Below are positions 6,504 to 12,306 of a DNA stretch of 17,068 nt, one piece after another. Within the stretch, counting starts at the first letter, position 1. Each line of letters starts with the position of its first letter. The position numbers and the translations under genes are program-made. The notes under the pieces were generated by a model. The model was not told the origin of the DNA. It did no database searches and saw only the letters and a program-made list of their open reading frames with translations. The stretch lies in NCBI GenBank assembly GCA_002788475.1, contig PFRK01000029.1, forward strand, positions 1-17,068, written 5' to 3'. Source of the stretch: Candidatus Nomurabacteria bacterium CG_4_9_14_0_2_um_filter_32_10. Its GTDB lineage: Bacteria > Patescibacteriota > Minisyncoccia > Phycocordibacterales > UBA9973.

Positions 6504-6941
6504 ATGAGGATTCTTGGTATAGATTATGGAACAAAGCGAATTGGCCTTGCTATTTCAGATGAAAAAGGAATTTTGGCTTTTCCGAAAGAGATTATTTTAA
6601 ATAATTTGAGTGGTTTTGATAGACTTAGGGAAATTATAAAAACAGAAGATATTTCAGATATTGTAGTAGGGGAATCAGTAGATTTTTCTGGTAAACTGAA
6701 TGTCCTTTCTGCGAGGATTGAAGTTTTTATTTTAGAACTTAAAGATAAATTTGGATTACCTATTCATAAGCAAAAAGAATTTTTGACATCAGTCGAAGCT
6801 AGGAAATCTGGAAGTAATAAAAAAAGTTTAAGTCAATCACAATCCCATAGTAAACTAAAAGATAAAAAAAGAGGTCGAGTAGATGCTTCTGCTGCTGCTT
6901 TAATATTACAAAGGTATTTAGATAAGATAAATAGGCACTAG
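6504..6941 (+). CDS. ruvX: Holliday junction resolvase-like RuvX/YqgF nuclease
   Basis: 145 residues, an RNase H-fold nuclease of the YqgF/RuvX family, implicated in 16S rRNA 3' processing and Holliday-junction resolution. Visible motifs: D7-Y-G-T-K-R-I-G at the first strand, VVGE (54-57) in the second part, E92-FLTSVEA, and the last acidic residue in RVD127ASAAALILQRYL. The three acidic catalytic positions (Asp7, Glu92, Asp127) are intact. A Ser/Gln-rich stretch (104-116) lies in the normally variable basic loop. There is no Shine-Dalgarno sequence; the -10 element abuts the start. The stop codon lies inside a short repeat (6933-6954). Likely co-transcribed with the tRNA-binding gene 40 bp downstream. 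Confidence 0.92.
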   Translation: MRILGIDYGTKRIGLAISDEKGILAFPKEIILNNLSGFDRLREIIKTEDISDIVVGESVDFSGKLNVLSARIEVFILELKDKFGLPIHKQKEFLTSVEARKSGSNKKSLSQSQSHSKLKDKKRGRVDASAAALILQRYLDKINRH

Positions 6942-6954
6942 GCACTAGGCTTTA
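6933..6954 (+). repeat. Left copy of an inverted repeat flanking the tRNA-binding gene
   Basis: AGGCACTA and GGCACTA lie in tandem and run into GGCTTTA. The 15-mer at 6940-6954 (AGGCACTAGGCTTTA) recurs exactly inverted at 7445-7459. The repeat overlaps the ruvX stop (6939-6941). Confidence 0.8.
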
Positions 6955-6969
6955 GGTATTAGAAAAAAT

Positions 6970-6975
6970 TAAATT
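6970..6975 (+). promoter_or_regulatory. Possible -10 for the tRNA-binding gene
   Basis: TAAATT ends 6 nt before the ATG at 6982, the same hexamer and spacing as at rplS. Very AT-rich context, so a weak call. Confidence 0.3.
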
Positions 6976-6981
6976 TTAATT

Positions 6982-7344
6982 ATGATAAGTTTAGAAGATT
7001 TTAAGAAAGTTGATATTGTAGTAGGTAAAATTTTATCAGCAGAAAAAATTCCTGATACTGATAAATTATTGAAATTATCCGTTGATTTAGGTCCCTCCTT
7101 CGCTAAAGCTTCGGAGGACGAAGAAGTTCATGATATAAGGCAGATAGTTTCTGGTATTTCATTATATTTCCCGGATTGTGATATTTTGATTGGTAAAAAA
7201 TGTATGTTTGTAGCTAATTTAGAACCTAGAATAATTCGAGGTATTGAGAGTCAGGGTATGATACTAGCAGTCTCTACTGATAATGATTTATTTTCTTTAC
7301 TTGAACCGGATGATGAAATTCCTGTTGGTGCTCGGGCAAAATAA
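6982..7344 (+). CDS. Free-standing tRNA-binding (MetRS C-terminal-like) protein with in-frame palindrome
   Basis: 120 residues, matching the OB-fold tRNA-binding domain found at the C-terminus of methionyl-tRNA synthetase and alone in CsaA and Trbp111. Seen: FKKVDIVVGKILSAEKIPDTDKLLKLSVDLG (6-37), then RQIVSGIS (53-60), GKKCMFVANLEPRIIRGIESQGMILA (71-96) and a closing PVG. It probably binds structured RNA as a dimer, possibly aiding MetRS. Between 'VDLG' and 'RQIVSGI', where relatives have only a few residues, the protein has PSFAKASEDEEVHD (38-51). That insert coincides with a palindromic DNA segment (7091-7119). The gene is followed by a long inverted repeat that may terminate it. Confidence 0.85.
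   Translation: MISLEDFKKVDIVVGKILSAEKIPDTDKLLKLSVDLGPSFAKASEDEEVHDIRQIVSGISLYFPDCDILIGKKCMFVANLEPRIIRGIESQGMILAVSTDNDLFSLLEPDDEIPVGARAK
7091..7119 (+). repeat. Palindromic element inserted in frame (PSFAKASED type)
   Basis: GTCC(C)TCC at 7091-7098 pairs with GGAGGAC at 7113-7119. Inside are a TTC/TTC internal loop and a GCT/AGC stem with an AA loop. It encodes residues 38-46 of the tRNA-binding protein without breaking the frame. It is more GC-rich than its surroundings. Confidence 0.7.
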
Positions 7345-7438
7345 AAAGTTGAAAACCAAAAATTTTTGAGCTTTCGCCCTCGGAGTCATAAGGACAGGGA
7401 ACCAACACGACTCTTAAAATTTTTGTTTTCAATTTTTT
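7343..7438 (+). repeat. Long inverted repeat, probable terminator with structured loop
   Basis: The left arm (7343-7370) and right arm (7411-7438) pair over about 24 of 28 positions: AAAAAGTTGAAAAC... against ...GTTTTCAATTTTTT. The right arm ends in a six-T run (7433-7438). The 40-nt loop contains a further GAGTC/GACTC pairing. It begins at the stop codon of the tRNA-binding gene and ends 38 bp before the pilM promoter. A terminator role is inferred from the T-run. The loop is unusually large for an intrinsic terminator. Confidence 0.6.
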
Positions 7439-7444
7439 ATAAAC

Positions 7445-7466
7445 TAAAGCCTAGTGCCTAAAGCCT
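7445..7466 (-). repeat. Right copy of the inverted repeat flanking the tRNA-binding gene
   Basis: TAAAGCCTAGTGCCT (7445-7459) is the exact reverse complement of 6940-6954. It is followed by AAAGCCT, giving a second half-copy. It ends 10 bp before the pilM -10. Confidence 0.8.
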
Positions 7467-7476
7467 GTTCTTGTTG

Positions 7477-7482
7477 TATAAT
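7477..7482 (+). promoter_or_regulatory. -10 element of pilM
   Basis: A perfect TATAAT whose last base is 6 nt before the ATG, so transcription should start at or next to the start codon. No clear -35. Confidence 0.5.
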
Positions 7483-7488
7483 ATTATA

Positions 7489-8571
7489 ATGTTTAATGAT
7501 TTGTTCAAAAGATTTTTTCCAACGCCAAAATTTCTTTCGTTGCCTTCTTTCGGTTTGGATATTTCTGATGAATCGATAAAGTATATAGAACTTGTCAAAA
7601 CAAAAGATTGTATTCGGGTTAATCGTTATGGAGAAAAAAAGATTCCAGTGGGGATCATTGAATCAGGTAAAATCAAAGATCAAAAGAAGATGGAAGAAAT
7701 TTTAGTTGAGCTTAGGGAAGAGGAGGGTTTAAAAACAGTTCGTGTATCTTTACCAGAAGAGCAGGTATATCTTTTTAATCTTAAACTGGGAAAATTGGGA
7801 TTGGAAAATGTTAGGGAGGGAATAGAACTTTCTCTTGAAGAATATATACCAATATCAGCAGAGGATGCAATATTTGATTATGAATTACTAAGTGAAGATG
7901 AACAAAGTTTAAAATTACAGGTTGCTGCTATACCTAAAAATGTAATTAATGAATATCTTTCTGTTTTTAAGAATTCTAAAATAGTTGCTAGTTCTTTTGA
8001 ACTTGAAGCACAAGCGATCGTTAGATCTATCATAAAAAAAGATGATCCAGAAACTTACATGATAGTAGATTTTGGTAAAACACGTACAGGTATTTTTATT
8101 GTATCTAATGGTGTCGTTATATTTACTTCTACATTAGATATGGGAGGAGTTATGCTTTCTAATATGATTGAAAAGGATTTAAATATAAGTTTTGATGAAG
8201 CAGAAAAAAAGAAAAAAGAATTTGGTTTAAAACGCAATGCTTCAAATACAGAAATATTTTCTGTAATTTTAAATGGTGTTTCTATCTTGCGTGATGAAAT
8301 AGTAAAACATTTTTTATATTGGCATACTCATAAAGATGAGGAAGGTAAGGATAGACCTCCGATTAAAAAAGTTATCCTTTGTGGTGGTAATTCCAATTTA
8401 ATAGGACTTGCTGAATATTTTTCTGTTAGTGTAAAAACAAGTGTAGAATTGGCTGATGTTTGGATTAATATAATGAAGACGGATAAAAATATTCCAGAGA
8501 TGAGTTTTGATCAGTCATTAACCTTTGCGTCTGCCTTAGGACTCGCATTGAGAGATTTTGAACATGATTAA
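7489..8571 (+). CDS. pilM: Type IV pilus assembly protein PilM
   Basis: 360 residues, an actin-like cytoplasmic ATP-binding protein that links the inner-membrane PilN/PilO proteins to the pilus machinery. Seen: FGLDISDESIKYIELV near the N-terminus (phosphate-1-like strand), EGIELSLEEYIPISAEDAIFDYEL (residues about 105-130), the phosphate-2-like VDFGKTRTGIFI (193-204), and KVILCGGNSNL (about 294-304), the adenosine-site motif. These are the normal PilM landmarks. I use the ATG at 7489. An in-frame TTG six codons upstream would place TATAAT inside the coding sequence and adds residues not seen in the family. First gene of the pilus cluster; its stop overlaps the pilN start. Confidence 0.92.
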   Translation: MFNDLFKRFFPTPKFLSLPSFGLDISDESIKYIELVKTKDCIRVNRYGEKKIPVGIIESGKIKDQKKMEEILVELREEEGLKTVRVSLPEEQVYLFNLKLGKLGLENVREGIELSLEEYIPISAEDAIFDYELLSEDEQSLKLQVAAIPKNVINEYLSVFKNSKIVASSFELEAQAIVRSIIKKDDPETYMIVDFGKTRTGIFIVSNGVVIFTSTLDMGGVMLSNMIEKDLNISFDEAEKKKKEFGLKRNASNTEIFSVILNGVSILRDEIVKHFLYWHTHKDEEGKDRPPIKKVILCGGNSNLIGLAEYFSVSVKTSVELADVWINIMKTDKNIPEMSFDQSLTFASALGLALRDFEHD

Positions 8572-9106
8572 TTTAATTCCAAATGAAGACAAGAAACAAA
8601 TGGCTAGAGATTTTTATCTTAGGCTTATGACTTTGTTTTTTATAATGTTGGGTATATCTTTGTTGATTGCTTCTATTCTTATTTTACCATCCTATTTTCT
8701 TTCTTATGTAGAAAAAAATGCCACTAACACTAAATTTGAATCACAAAAAAATGAATTTATACCTCTTCCTGATCAAAACACCTTGACAGTAGTTAAAGAT
8801 TTGAAAAATAAATTGAATTTAATAGAAGATGCTCAGAAAAATCAAAGTATTTTTTCTCAAAAGATAATAAATGAAATTATATTAAAAAAACCGAGTGGTA
8901 TTAAAATTACAGGGATTTCTTATCAAAACGATCCTAATACGGGTAAAAAGATAAATATTAATGGTAAAGCATCGAATCGTGAAATTTTACTTTCTTTCCG
9001 TCTTGCACTTGAGAATGATGCCCTTTTTTCAAAGGTTGATTTACCGATTTCAAATTTTGTAAAGGGGTCTGATATAGAATTTAATTTAAGCCTAATTCCT
9101 TCATAA
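8564..9106 (+). CDS. pilN: Type IV pilus assembly protein PilN
   Basis: 180 residues. The start MINLIPNEDK is the classic PilN opening, which binds a groove of PilM. One membrane helix (about 21-46) follows, then a periplasmic coiled coil and a ferredoxin-like domain (about 110-180) containing GIKITGISYQ and a repeated-strand pattern. ATG at 8564 overlaps the pilM stop by 8 nt, so translation is probably coupled. A TTG two codons earlier is not needed. With PilM and PilO it forms the alignment complex of type IV pili. Confidence 0.88.
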   Translation: MINLIPNEDKKQMARDFYLRLMTLFFIMLGISLLIASILILPSYFLSYVEKNATNTKFESQKNEFIPLPDQNTLTVVKDLKNKLNLIEDAQKNQSIFSQKIINEIILKKPSGIKITGISYQNDPNTGKKININGKASNREILLSFRLALENDALFSKVDLPISNFVKGSDIEFNLSLIPS

Positions 9107-9212
9107 TACCTGTCCTGTATTAAATTTTTGAGTAAATATATTATGATAAATATTATTAAAAGCAAAAAAGAAATAAGAATTATTAATAACAGTTTAAAAT
9201 TTTAGTACTGGG

Positions 9213-9746
9213 ATGCAATTTATTTTTCAAAAAAAATCATTTATTCTCTCTGTTGTGTTTTTTATATTTTCTTGTTTTGTTTTTTTGTTTCTATATAGAG
9301 TAATAGATAATAATAAAGAAGATTCACGATTGACACAAGAAAAATGGCAGACAGAAGATATACAAAGAAAAAATGCGAAATCTCTTTTTGATTCAATTAA
9401 AACAGTGGAAACAGAAAGAGCTTTATTTGAAACTCATTTTGTTCAAAGTTCTGATATTGTCCCCTTTTTAGACACAATTGAAAGAATGGTAGAAAAAGTG
9501 GGGATTAAAGCTGAAGTTGTCTCTGTGGATATTGCAAAAGATAAACTTTCTTTAATGATTGAAATAAAAGCGGTAGGGAGTTTTGAGATTATTTATAAAT
9601 TAATAATGCTTTTAGAAAATTCTCCATATGATCTTGAATTTGTTTCAGTAAATATGCAGCATTTAGATGCAGGAGATTTATCTATTAGTGAAAAATCACA
9701 ATGGGGGGCAATTTTTCAGGTAAAACTTTTAAGCTTTATTAATTAG
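9213..9746 (+). CDS. pilO: PilO-like type IV pilus alignment protein
   Basis: 177 residues: a short cytoplasmic start, one membrane helix (about 9-29), a coiled coil with many charged residues (about 30-75), then a ferredoxin-like C-terminal part (VVSVDIAKDKLSLMIEIKAVGSFEIIYKLIMLLENSP) typical of PilO. It is called from architecture and position after pilN rather than strong sequence identity. It is separated from pilN by 106 bp of very AT-rich DNA in which I see only a doubtful 20-codon ORF (9143-9205). The segment around its start (9193-9215) resembles the rplS leader. Confidence 0.75.
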   Translation: MQFIFQKKSFILSVVFFIFSCFVFLFLYRVIDNNKEDSRLTQEKWQTEDIQRKNAKSLFDSIKTVETERALFETHFVQSSDIVPFLDTIERMVEKVGIKAEVVSVDIAKDKLSLMIEIKAVGSFEIIYKLIMLLENSPYDLEFVSVNMQHLDAGDLSISEKSQWGAIFQVKLLSFIN

Positions 9747-9759
9747 CAAGTTTTTAAAG

Positions 9760-10065
9760 ATGGAAATAAAATTTTTAAAAAAGAAAAAAAAGTTTACAAA
9801 AGGAGGTCTTAGAATTAAACCAGACCTTTATTGGAGATATATTCTTTATGTAACATTTATTTTAATTTCTCTTTCTTTTGTTTTTGGTTTTTTTCTTTTT
9901 AGGAAAATAAATAATCAATTGGTCTCACCAATTTCGAATTTGGATGGACAAGAAATAATAGATAAGGGAAGGATTAATAAGATATTAAAATTTTTTAAAG
10001 GACGTGAAAATAAATCTATAGAAATTTTAAATTCCACTTCACCTATTGTTGACCCATCACTTTAA
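9760..10065 (+). CDS. Small one-helix protein at the end of the pilus cluster
   Basis: 101 residues with a highly basic N-terminus (MEIKFLKKKKKFTK), one membrane helix (about 27-49) and a mostly polar tail (50-101) predicted outside. No family recognised. It starts 13 nt after the pilO stop, so it belongs to the pilus transcript. It could be a reduced PilP-like partner or a clade-specific factor, but nothing in the sequence proves either. The stop is only 4 bp from the end of a convergent tRNA gene. Confidence 0.65.
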   Translation: MEIKFLKKKKKFTKGGLRIKPDLYWRYILYVTFILISLSFVFGFFLFRKINNQLVSPISNLDGQEIIDKGRINKILKFFKGRENKSIEILNSTSPIVDPSL

Positions 10066-10069
10066 TTTT

Positions 10070-10144
10070 TGGTGCCCTTGGTAGGAATCGAACCTACATC
10101 AAGGCCTTAGAAGAGCCTCGTTCTATCCATTGAACTACAAGGGC
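10070..10144 (-). tRNA. tRNA-Arg, anticodon UCU
   Basis: On the minus strand, acceptor GCCCTTG pairs with CAAGGGC, discriminator A, CCA encoded (10070-10072). The anticodon stem AGGCU/GGCCU closes loop CUUCUAA, anticodon UCU (AGA/AGG codons). The T-arm is identical to that of tRNA-Arg(GCG). It lies 18 bp after tRNA-Val and is probably in the same transcript. Confidence 0.93.
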
Positions 10145-10162
10145 TATACTCAGATCAGGGTG

Positions 10163-10235
10163 TGCGCAGTAGAGGACTCGAACCTCTGACCTTCCCGGTG
10201 TAAACGGGTTGCTCTACCAACTGAGCTAACCGCGC
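10163..10235 (-). tRNA. tRNA-Val, anticodon UAC
   Basis: On the minus strand, acceptor GCGCGGT pairs with ACTGCGC. The D-arm is GTTAGCTCAGTTGGTAGAGC, and anticodon loop UUUACAC gives anticodon UAC. The outer anticodon-stem pair (27-43) is an A-A mismatch. CCA is not encoded (ACAC follows), unlike the adjacent tRNA-Arg. Confidence 0.93.
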
Positions 10236-10243
10236 ATTGTTTT

Positions 10244-10249
10244 ATTATA
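10244..10249 (-). promoter_or_regulatory. -10 of the tRNA-Val/tRNA-Arg pair
   Basis: TATAAT on the minus strand ends 8 nt before the tRNA-Val 5' end. No convincing -35; the expected position falls in the tRNA remnant. Confidence 0.5.
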
Positions 10250-10267
10250 TTAAAATTAATTACTAAT

Positions 10268-10307
10268 GGTGTATCTCACGCATCGCTACAACTAAGCTAA
10301 CTACACA
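10268..10307 (-). pseudogene. Decayed tRNA 5' half, tRNA-Val-like
   Basis: On the minus strand TGTGTAGTTAGCTTAGTTG aligns with the first 19 bases of the tRNA-Val region (TGCGCGGTTAGCTCAGTTG) with four differences. The segment then diverges and ends in TACACC, like the tRNA-Val anticodon region at the matching distance. There is no T-arm or acceptor 3' strand, so it cannot be a functional tRNA. Best read as a remnant of a duplicated tRNA. Confidence 0.55.
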
Positions 10308-10351
10308 TTTCTTTTTAATTTCTAACTATGGCTATTCTAGCTCATTTTGTA

Positions 10352-10357
10352 TATTAT
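10352..10357 (+). promoter_or_regulatory. Possible -10 of the RluD-type gene
   Basis: TATTAT (overlapping TATATT at 10350) ends 7 nt before the ATG at 10365, suggesting a leaderless message. No -35 seen. Confidence 0.35.
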
Positions 10358-10364
10358 TTCAATT

Positions 10365-11123
10365 ATGAAGATTAAAATTTTATATGAAGATAAAGACATT
10401 TTAGCCATAGATAAACCCTCTGGTATTTCTGTGCATCCTGACGGGCGAAGTAAGGAAAAGACAATTACTGATTGGGTTTTGAAGAATTATCCTAAGTTAA
10501 AAGGTATAGGTGAGCCTGTGACTTTTAACAACCAAGAAATTGATCGTCCGGGGATAGTGCACAGATTAGATAAAGAAACTTCTGGTGTTTTGCTTTTAGT
10601 AAAAAACCAGAAAACTTATGAATTTTTAAAAGAACAATTTTCCGCCCCCGCTTTTGGATTAAAAACAAAGAGTGGGTTGGCCGACAAGAAAAATAGAATA
10701 AATAAAACCTATGTTGCAATAGTTAATGGTTGGGTAAAAGATGATCATAGAATTATAAATAAACCAATTGGTAGAAGCCCAAGTGATTTTCGCAGAAGAC
10801 TTGCAGGTCGTGGCGCGCGTGGGGAATTACGTGAAGCAGTAACAGAATATAAAGTATTAAGAAGATTTAAAGATAAAAATAATAAATTCACTTATTTAGA
10901 AATACGTCCTAAAACAGGCCGAACTCATCAGATTCGTGTGCATATGAAATTTATAAATCATCCTGTGGTTTGTGATTCTTTGTATAATCCAAATAAACCT
11001 TTCCCTGAAGGATTAAAAAGATTAGGGCTTCACGCAAAGTCCATAGAATTCAAGAATTTAAAAGGTAAGATCATGAAAGTGGAATCACCCTTACCAAAAG
11101 AATTTGAAAAAGTGGTAGAATAA
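10365..11123 (+). CDS. RluA/RluD-family pseudouridine synthase with in-frame insert
   Basis: 252 residues. It converts specific uridines in rRNA (or tRNA) to pseudouridine. Seen: LAIDKPSGISVHP (13-25), catalytic motif HRLDKETSG (66-74) with Asp69, then RPKTGRTHQIRVHMK (181-195) and LHAKSIEF near the end. The S4 domain of E. coli RluD is missing, as in many short members, so the exact target (23S sites or tRNA) is uncertain. Residues about 93-111 (SAPAFGLKTKSGLADKK...) are an insert between 'FLKEQF' and 'NKTYVAIVNG', which are adjacent in relatives; the DNA there is an imperfect palindrome. I use the ATG at 10365; a TTG six codons upstream overlaps the -10. The next gene begins 4 nt after the stop. 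Confidence 0.9.
   Translation: MKIKILYEDKDILAIDKPSGISVHPDGRSKEKTITDWVLKNYPKLKGIGEPVTFNNQEIDRPGIVHRLDKETSGVLLLVKNQKTYEFLKEQFSAPAFGLKTKSGLADKKNRINKTYVAIVNGWVKDDHRIINKPIGRSPSDFRRRLAGRGARGELREAVTEYKVLRRFKDKNNKFTYLEIRPKTGRTHQIRVHMKFINHPVVCDSLYNPNKPFPEGLKRLGLHAKSIEFKNLKGKIMKVESPLPKEFEKVVE
10644..10685 (+). repeat. Imperfect palindrome inserted in frame in the pseudouridine synthase
   Basis: The left side GCCCCCGCTTTTG (from 10644) and the right side CAAAGAGTGGGTTGGC (to about 10682) pair as GCC/GGC, CCC/GGG, CTTT/AAAG with small bulges. The segment is richer in GC than the gene and encodes most of the insert absent from relatives. Confidence 0.5.
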
Positions 11124-11127
11124 AAAT

Positions 11128-12102
11128 ATGGATAAATTTATAGTTGAACAACATAAAGAGAAAGATAAGAAAGATGATAAATATGAATATGTGGAAAATC
11201 TTCCGGAAGGTAAAATAGACCAAAGTATTGCTGATTATGCGAAACGGTATAGAATAAAGATTCCTGAAATATCTATAATCTTGGCATATACTCGCCACAC
11301 TACTCCAGAAGATGCTACTCATATGATGGAATCGTTGCGTCGTTCAGATATCATTATTCCCGAAAGTGCTGGTTGGGAATATTCTGATTTTTGGTTACAA
11401 ACTATTGGTGAAAAATCATCAAATCGTGCTGAAAAGAGTTTTGAGACTGAAGTCATGAGAAGCCAAGATGGGATGAAGAAAGACTTTGTTTATATTGATT
11501 TGGATAAAAAAGAACTAGAGAAAGCAAAAAAGAATTTGATCCCGGTGTCTAAAATCATGATAGATTTGTTGAATAAGAAACCTCCTTTTGAGAACGCTCT
11601 TTTAATTTTCAAAAAGTGTATTGAGGAAGGAGTTCATTTTCAGGTTCAAAGAGAGTTAAAAATCTTAAAAAATTTAGCGCCTCGGGTTATAACAGCAGTC
11701 AAAGAATCCAATTTGTTGAAAAACAAGAAGAATATTGAAGTTTTTATTTATTTAGGATCTTTCCACACGTTTATTGGTAAACAATTAAAGAAAAGAGGAG
11801 AAAAATTGGATATAATATTTCCAGAAAAGCCGTATGTCTACGAAAAGAACATAGAAATAGAAAGAAAGATAAGATTTGACCTGAAAGTGACAAGACAGGA
11901 ACTTGTTCAGGCCTTTTTTGATTATTTACAACAGTTAGTCTTCGAAATTTCGTTGACTGACCAGGATGAGGCTGTTATTTCTCAAACAATTGCAAAAAGC
12001 ATAACTGAAGAAGATATAAGAAAATTGTATGAGTCGTCGTCGGGAGAAAATATAGCTGGGCTTAGGAAGTCTGTTTTTGAATTAATACGAAAGTTATTAT
12101 AG
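11128..12102 (+). CDS. Uncharacterised protein, possible divergent TraB/ChaN-like fold
   Basis: 324 residues, no signal peptide or membrane helix, highly charged. No family recognised with certainty. The order of motifs resembles the TraB/PrgY/ChaN/EreA superfamily: a strand with 'ILAYTRHTTPED' (His57) and a following helix; 'RSDIIIPESAGW' (Glu79) at the place of the conserved Glu; 'VQRELKILKNLAPRV' (Arg175-Glu176), like the RD pair; and 'VFIYLGSFHTFIGKQLKKRG' (His213), like the 'vvGagHl.Gi...L...G' strand-helix. The C-terminal 75 residues are helical and outside that pattern. It begins 4 nt after the pseudouridine synthase gene and is probably coupled to it. Remote homology only, not proven. 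Confidence 0.6.
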   Translation: MDKFIVEQHKEKDKKDDKYEYVENLPEGKIDQSIADYAKRYRIKIPEISIILAYTRHTTPEDATHMMESLRRSDIIIPESAGWEYSDFWLQTIGEKSSNRAEKSFETEVMRSQDGMKKDFVYIDLDKKELEKAKKNLIPVSKIMIDLLNKKPPFENALLIFKKCIEEGVHFQVQRELKILKNLAPRVITAVKESNLLKNKKNIEVFIYLGSFHTFIGKQLKKRGEKLDIIFPEKPYVYEKNIEIERKIRFDLKVTRQELVQAFFDYLQQLVFEISLTDQDEAVISQTIAKSITEEDIRKLYESSSGENIAGLRKSVFELIRKLL

Positions 12103-12142
12103 TAAGGAAGAGTATACCGAAGTAGTGCAAAGTTTATCCTGA

Positions 12143-12176
12143 ATAGTAGAGCAAAACTCACTACGGGACAGATAAA
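12143..12176 (+). repeat. Intergenic hairpin repeat, copy R1
   Basis: ATAGTAGAGC-AAAA-CTCACTACGGGACAGATAAA. It shares TAGTAGAGC, CTCACTA and GACAGATAAA with R2 at 12706. An upstream GTAGTG (12122-12127) can extend the pairing with CACTAC. It lies 40 bp after the stop of the preceding gene. Confidence 0.7.
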
Positions 12177-12194
12177 GTAGAAAGTTATAAAATC

Positions 12195-12221
12195 CTTAAT
12201 ATACAGTATTTGTATATTAAG
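12195..12221 (+). repeat. Perfect 11-bp inverted repeat upstream of rplS
   Basis: CTTAATATACA (12195-12205), loop GTATT, then TGTATATTAAG (12211-12221). There is no T-run on either side, so it does not look like a terminator. It may be an operator or an RNA hairpin. It lies 50 bp before the rplS -35. Confidence 0.65.
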
Positions 12222-12271
12222 AATAAAATAAAAATTATGGAATTTAAAAATTTAGTACTAGGGTGTCAGAA

Positions 12272-12300
12272 TTGCAAAAATGGTTTATCTATGTTAAATT
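12272..12300 (+). promoter_or_regulatory. Promoter of rplS
   Basis: TTGCAA (12272-12277), a 17-bp spacer, then TGT plus TAAATT (12295-12300) as a TGn-extended -10. The predicted start falls on the rplS ATG, giving a leaderless message. Confidence 0.55.
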
Positions 12301-12306
12301 GTTTCA

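Noticed and set aside
6933..7466. Insertion sequence or transposon around the tRNA-binding gene
   Set aside because: There is an inverted repeat but no transposase and no visible target duplication, so it is reported as a repeat only.
7471..7488. TTG start six codons upstream of the pilM ATG
   Set aside because: It would place a perfect TATAAT inside the coding region and adds residues not expected in PilM. ATG at 7489 fits better.
9143..9205. 20-codon ORF between pilN and the pilO-like gene
   Set aside because: Extremely AT-rich, lysine/isoleucine/asparagine only, no supporting signal except a chance-level -10.
10347..10364. TTG start for the RluD-type gene
   Set aside because: It overlaps the likely -10, and the family's N-terminus begins at the ATG at 10365.
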